From Ruegeria denitrificans (lineage in GTDB: Bacteria > Pseudomonadota > Alphaproteobacteria > Rhodobacterales > Rhodobacteraceae): a stretch of 64,000 nucleotides of DNA. The notes beneath the pieces were generated by a model that was not told where the DNA came from, did no database searches, and worked only from the letters and a program-made list of their open reading frames with translations. Below are positions 62,707 to 64,000 of this stretch, in pieces. The position numbers and the translations under genes were made by a program. The stretch spans positions 62,001 to 126,000 of the forward strand of contig NZ_CYUD01000011.1 in assembly GCF_001458295.1 (NCBI RefSeq), given 5' to 3'. Positions within the stretch are counted from its first letter, which is position 1; each line of letters opens with the position of its first letter.

Positions 62707-64000
62707 ATGACCCTTACACCTGAAGACATCAGCCATTCCCTGCTGGACGCGGCCCGCAAGGCCGGGGCCGACGCGGCGGATGCTATTGTGATCGACGGTT
62801 CGTCGGTCTCGGTCGAAGTCCGGGGCGGGACGCTGGAACATGCCGAACGGTCCGAAGGCACCGATCTTGGGCTGCGTGTGTTTCTGGGCCAGCGGCAGGC
62901 GATTGTGTCCAGTTCGGACAGCAGACCAGAAACGCTGATCGCGATGGCCGAACGTGCCGTGGCCATGGCCCGCGAAGCCCCCGAGGACCCGTTCACCGGC
63001 CTCGCCGATACGGCACAACTGGCCAAGGATTGGGACCTGCCTGCACTGGAATTGTTCGACCCTACCCCGGAACCGGCAGCCGAAGATTTGCTGCGCAACG
63101 CATTGGCTGCCGAGGCTGCGGGGCTGGCGGTTCAGGGGGTCTCGCAAGTTTCCGACGCGGCAGCGGGATATGGCACGCACCGCGTGCATCTGGCGGCCAC
63201 CAACGGCTTTTCCGGTGGCTATGCCCGCAGCAGCCGTTCGACCTCGTGCGTGGCGATCTCGGGCGAAGGCACCGGGATGGAGCGCGACTATGACGGTGAC
63301 AGCCGTACCTTTCAAAACGACCTGCGCAGCCCCGAGGAAATCGGCCGCACCGCAGGTGAACGCGCCGTGGCGCTGGTCGGGGCACGAAAGCCTGCCACCG
63401 GGACATTCCCGGTACTGTTTGACGAACGCATCTCATCCTCGCTGATCGGCCATCTGATGGGGGCCAGCAACGGCGCTGCCATCGCGCGAGGGGCGTCCTG
63501 GCTGAAGGACTGTCTGGGCGAACAGGTGCTGCCCGAACATCTGTCATTGATCGAAAACCCGCACCGCCCACGCATTTCCGGCTCGCGCCCCTTCGATGCC
63601 GAAGGGCTGGCAACGCAGCAGCGCGCCATCGTCGATAACGGCGTTCTGACCGGCTGGACGCTGGACCTGTCCAGCGCGCGCAAGCTGGACATGACATCGA
63701 CCGGAAACGCCGCACGTGGCGTGTCGGGGCCACCCTCGCCCAGCAACTGGAACCTGAGCTTGACCCAAGGCACCCACAGCCGCGAGGATCTGCTGCGCGA
63801 CATGGGCACTGGGTTGCTGGTGACGTCGATGATCGGCTCGACCATCAATCCGAACACGGGTGACTATTCCCGCGGGGCCTCGGGGTTCTGGGTCGAGAAC
63901 GGAGAGATCACCCATCCGGTCAACGAATGTACCATCGCGGGCAATCTGCGCGATATGCTGAAACGGATCATCCCGGCCAACGATGCGCGCCCTTATCTGT
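62707..64000 (+). CDS. TldD/PmbA-family metalloprotease-like protein (3' truncated)
   Basis: The frame is open from the ATG at 62707 (GGAGG about 6 bases upstream) to the window end, giving 431 residues so far; the family is about 450. The N-terminal half (ADAIVIDGSSVSVEVRGG) and the C-terminal GYARSS / STINPNTGDYSRGASGF segments match PmbA/TldE proteins, which with TldD mature peptides such as microcins or act as proteases. TldD itself is not in the window, so a lone PmbA-like protein is possible. Confidence 0.88.
   Translation, partial: MTLTPEDISHSLLDAARKAGADAADAIVIDGSSVSVEVRGGTLEHAERSEGTDLGLRVFLGQRQAIVSSSDSRPETLIAMAERAVAMAREAPEDPFTGLADTAQLAKDWDLPALELFDPTPEPAAEDLLRNALAAEAAGLAVQGVSQVSDAAAGYGTHRVHLAATNGFSGGYARSSRSTSCVAISGEGTGMERDYDGDSRTFQNDLRSPEEIGRTAGERAVALVGARKPATGTFPVLFDERISSSLIGHLMGASNGAAIARGASWLKDCLGEQVLPEHLSLIENPHRPRISGSRPFDAEGLATQQRAIVDNGVLTGWTLDLSSARKLDMTSTGNAARGVSGPPSPSNWNLSLTQGTHSREDLLRDMGTGLLVTSMIGSTINPNTGDYSRGASGFWVENGEITHPVNECTIAGNLRDMLKRIIPANDARPYL

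Noticed and set aside
1..64000. Mobile elements, CRISPR arrays, phage or toxin-antitoxin modules
   Set aside because: No transposase, integrase, direct-repeat array or phage gene was found; the lone HNH protein has no mobile partner.

Overview
The window looks like chromosomal DNA of a marine alphaproteobacterium of the Roseobacter group (Rhodobacteraceae, Ruegeria-like). The support is the sulfonate-dissimilation gene order xsc-pta-tauZ-soeABC, two FAD/GcvT-type methylamine dehydrogenases in a betaine-type cluster, an rbaV/rbaW-like partner-switching pair, a CtrA-type TTAA-N7-TTAA box and GC-rich coding with many ATGA-type gene overlaps. I see no rRNA, tRNA, CRISPR array, insertion sequence or phage gene. 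Both ends cut through a gene (xsc on the left, a TldD/PmbA-family gene on the right).

Layout. 1-7744 (+): the terminal part of taurine/sulfonate degradation. Sulfoacetaldehyde is split by Xsc to acetyl phosphate and sulfite, Pta makes acetyl-CoA, TauZ probably exports sulfur oxyanion and SoeABC oxidises sulfite to sulfate in the cytoplasm; a strong terminator follows. 7841-19426: mixed housekeeping genes: dapA, a soluble lytic transglycosylase, split MnmC-like tRNA modification genes, an OmpA lipoprotein, a YafY/WYL regulator facing a small gene across a clear dyad operator, an RluA-type pseudouridine synthase and an SGNH hydrolase.

19585-29638 (-): nine tightly packed genes that read as one demethylation operon: XRE-cupin regulator, LysE exporter, GFA-family protein, GcvT-type dehydrogenase, cupin, MDR oxidoreductase, zinc homocysteine methyltransferase, GlxA/GbdR-like regulator and a second GcvT-type dehydrogenase. 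This is the best candidate in the window for an incompletely described metabolic system; its substrate cannot be read from the sequence.

29755-47060: small membrane proteins, free methionine-R-sulfoxide reductase, thiolase, the RbaV/RbaW-like pair, gamma-glutamyltransferase-like protein, HspQ, an AEC transporter, a lytic lipoprotein, then a minus-strand run amidase - aminotransferase - ftsK - lolA, a UbiH-type hydroxylase, and xthA - CnoX-like - LON-domain - Trm112-like.

47061-48008 is an AT-rich, mostly non-coding block with several perfect hairpins, a canonical CtrA box placed ahead of a small membrane-protein ORF, and a three-dyad minus-strand element ending in a strong terminator that may be a small RNA or a structured 3' UTR. 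48009-64000: an orphan OmpR-family regulator divergent from ribA, an L,D-transpeptidase, the YggS PLP protein, a major porin, the leuS-lptE-holA overlap cluster, a VOC/enoyl-CoA hydratase/SDR overlap cluster, a DUF2125 protein and the start of a TldD/PmbA-type gene.
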